A stretch of 14,534 bases of DNA from an uncultured Bacteroidales bacterium (lineage in GTDB: Bacteria; Bacteroidota; Bacteroidia; Bacteroidales; P3): the NCBI GenBank assembly GCA_937915785.1, contig CALGGY010000154.1, positions 1 to 14,534 on the forward strand. Reading direction: 5' to 3'. Positions within the stretch are counted from its first letter, which is position 1. Every line of letters begins with the position of its first letter. Both the position numbers and the translations under genes were made by a program. Of the stretch, positions 13,563-14,534 are shown one piece after another. The notes below the pieces were generated by a model. The model did no database searches. It was not told the DNA's origin and was given only the letters and a program-made list of their open reading frames with translations.

Positions 13563-13570
13563 ACAGCTAT

Positions 13571-14035
13571 ATGAAAAAATTGATTTTACCCATTATCGCA
13601 TTGTCGATGCTGGTAACCGGCTGTATAGGCGGCGATGTGTACGAGTCGCCATCGGACGGCGTTTACGAGAGCGACCTCGAAATGATATCAAAAACCATCA
13701 CCATCCGCCCCGACCAATGGGAAGTGGACGGCAACCCGGGCGAGGAGGGCGCCGTGCTTGTGTCCGAATGGGCAATTCGGGAGCTCACCCAAGATGTTAT
13801 AGACAATGGTATGGTACAGGTGTCGTACGCCTTTATCGGTATCAGGGGAAACCTTGTGCTGCACCCGTTGCCGTACATACTGCCATACCAAGGCAATCCC
13901 GCCGCGGTGCTCGAAACATATCGCTGCAGCCCCGAAAAAGGCATCTTGACTTTCTATATCGAGGATTCCGACTTCCAATGCTACATACCCGAGCAGTCGC
14001 TTACATTCAAAGTGTCGATACTGCGTTACAGATAA
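13571..14035 (+). CDS. Small lipoprotein, function unknown
   Basis: 154 residues. A classical lipoprotein signal (MKKLILPIIALSMLVTG then Cys18) is clear. The mature part has no known motif. It is predicted mostly beta-stranded (SKTITIRPDQWEV, GMVQVSYAFIGI, KGILTFYIED, LTFKVSILRYR), with a short acidic/Ser region after the lipid cysteine. No acidic surface-export signal (K-D/E-D/E) follows the cysteine, so periplasmic location is more likely. It starts 8 bases after the exonuclease gene and is the last gene before a terminator. I do not recognise the family. Confidence 0.82.
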   Translation: MKKLILPIIALSMLVTGCIGGDVYESPSDGVYESDLEMISKTITIRPDQWEVDGNPGEEGAVLVSEWAIRELTQDVIDNGMVQVSYAFIGIRGNLVLHPLPYILPYQGNPAAVLETYRCSPEKGILTFYIEDSDFQCYIPEQSLTFKVSILRYR

Positions 14036-14061
14036 TAATAGCCCAAAAGGCAAAGCAAAAA

Positions 14062-14093
14062 AACGCCTCCGTTATAGCGGCGGCGTTTTTTTT
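14062..14093 (+). terminator. Rho-independent terminator of the thioredoxin-like/exonuclease operon
   Basis: AACGCC pairs with GGCGTT and CCG with CGG, with one T-C mismatch between and a six-base loop (TTATAG), followed by an unbroken T run. It lies 26 bases after the lipoprotein stop. The following 14094-14277 is A-rich and shows no gene. Confidence 0.9.
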
Positions 14094-14277
14094 GTTTCAC
14101 CACCATGCCGAAAAAGCCATAAAATATGTACGAAAAAACATGAAAAAATTGATTCGTTGCATAAAAAAATAAACACTATCAAGTGAAAAACTATGGAGTT
14201 GGTGAAAAAAAGTTTATTTCATAAAATGATGATTGTGAGCGTTTTGCAAAATAAAATAAATAAAAAGCGAAAAAAGT

Positions 14278-14308
14278 TTTGCCATATCGAAAAAAAAGTG
14301 TAATTTTG
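14278..14308 (+). promoter_or_regulatory. Promoter of the tRNA-Thr/tRNA-Tyr operon
   Basis: TTTG (14278-14281), 19-base spacer, TAATTTTG (14301-14308), a good Bacteroidota match. The first tRNA starts 45 bases later. Confidence 0.82.
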
Positions 14309-14353
14309 CAACCTCAAAAAATGAGAACGGTATTTGAAACAATGATACACCAA

Positions 14354-14427
14354 GCCGATGTAACTCAGTTGGCCAGAGTAGCTGATTTGTAATCAGCCTG
14401 TCGGGGGTTCGAATCCCTCCATCGGCT
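14354..14427 (+). tRNA. tRNA-Thr (anticodon TGT)
   Basis: 74 bases without CCA. The acceptor stem GCCGATG pairs fully with CATCGGC, discriminator T. The anticodon stem GCTGA/TCAGC encloses TTTGTAA, anticodon TGT. The T stem GGGGG/CCCTC has one G-T pair around TTCGAAT. First gene of a tRNA cluster. Confidence 0.96.
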
Positions 14428-14463
14428 CCGCTCTATTTCAGCGATAGGGTGGAAAAAAAGCAA

Positions 14464-14534
14464 GGGGAAGTCGCATAGTGGCAATTGCAACAGACTGTAA
14501 ATCTGTCCTCGGAAGAGTTCGGTGGTTCGAGTCC
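14464..14534 (+). tRNA. tRNA-Tyr (anticodon GTA), cut off at the window end
   Basis: It starts GGGGAAG. The anticodon loop CTGTAAA in CAGA/TCTG gives GTA. A short CTC-GGAA-GAG stem forms the long variable arm expected of tyrosine tRNA. The T loop TTCGAGT is present, but the end of the T stem and the 3' acceptor strand lie beyond the window. The gap to tRNA-Thr is 36 bases. Confidence 0.93.

Noticed and set aside
14140..14172. Ten-residue frame beginning with the same 15 bases as the lipoprotein gene (ATG, three Lys/Leu codons, Ile)
   Set aside because: The match covers only A-rich start codons and does not continue; more likely chance than a gene remnant or leader peptide.

Overview
The window looks like a chromosomal segment of a Bacteroidota bacterium, probably order Bacteroidales. 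Four things support this. Promoters are of the Bacteroidota type (TTTG, about 19-20 bases, TAnnTTTG). Shine-Dalgarno sequences are mostly absent. The ExbB/ExbD operon has an extra membrane gene and two ExbD paralogues. Reg_prop-type propeller repeats occur in a secreted protein. No phage, insertion sequence, CRISPR or resistance gene is visible. This is mainly a housekeeping and cell-envelope region with some poorly characterised genes.

Layout. (1) 182-3101, plus strand: a secreted protein of a Bacteroidota-specific family, then a secreted seven-bladed propeller protein. The gap between them is almost filled by two 78-bp tandem repeats. (2) 3140-9560, minus strand, read from right to left: a PhoB-like response regulator, its histidine kinase and a polyprenyl synthase form one tight operon with a strong promoter. 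Next is a second operon with its own promoter: exbB, a four-helix membrane protein, exbD, exbD. It ends at a clear terminator, followed by a tRNA1(Val) adenine-37 methyltransferase gene. (3) 9722-9985, minus: ribosomal protein L31 type B with its own promoter and terminator. (4) 10337-11640, plus: cytidine deaminase and a small radical-SAM protein. (5) 11700-11815: tRNA-Cys with its own promoter and terminator. (6) 11868-14035, plus: two thioredoxin-like lipoproteins, a DEDDy 3'-5' exonuclease and an unknown lipoprotein, closed by a terminator. (7) 14354-14534: tRNA-Thr(TGT) and a cut-off tRNA-Tyr(GTA), probably the start of the tRNA-tuf operon.

How the genes work together. The Exb operon supplies the inner-membrane motor that uses proton-motive force to drive TonB-dependent outer-membrane transport; no tonB gene is in the window. 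The two-component system is translationally coupled to an isoprenoid chain-length enzyme. The thioredoxin-like pair is a tandem duplication: one copy keeps a CxxC redox centre and the other has lost both cysteines.

I found no obvious new multi-gene defence or mobile system. The most interesting leads are the cysteine-less thioredoxin-like lipoprotein beside its active paralogue, the unknown four-helix protein inside the Exb motor operon, the 78-bp repeats with structure-preserving variation, and the first gene, whose usual database name appears not to match its sequence.
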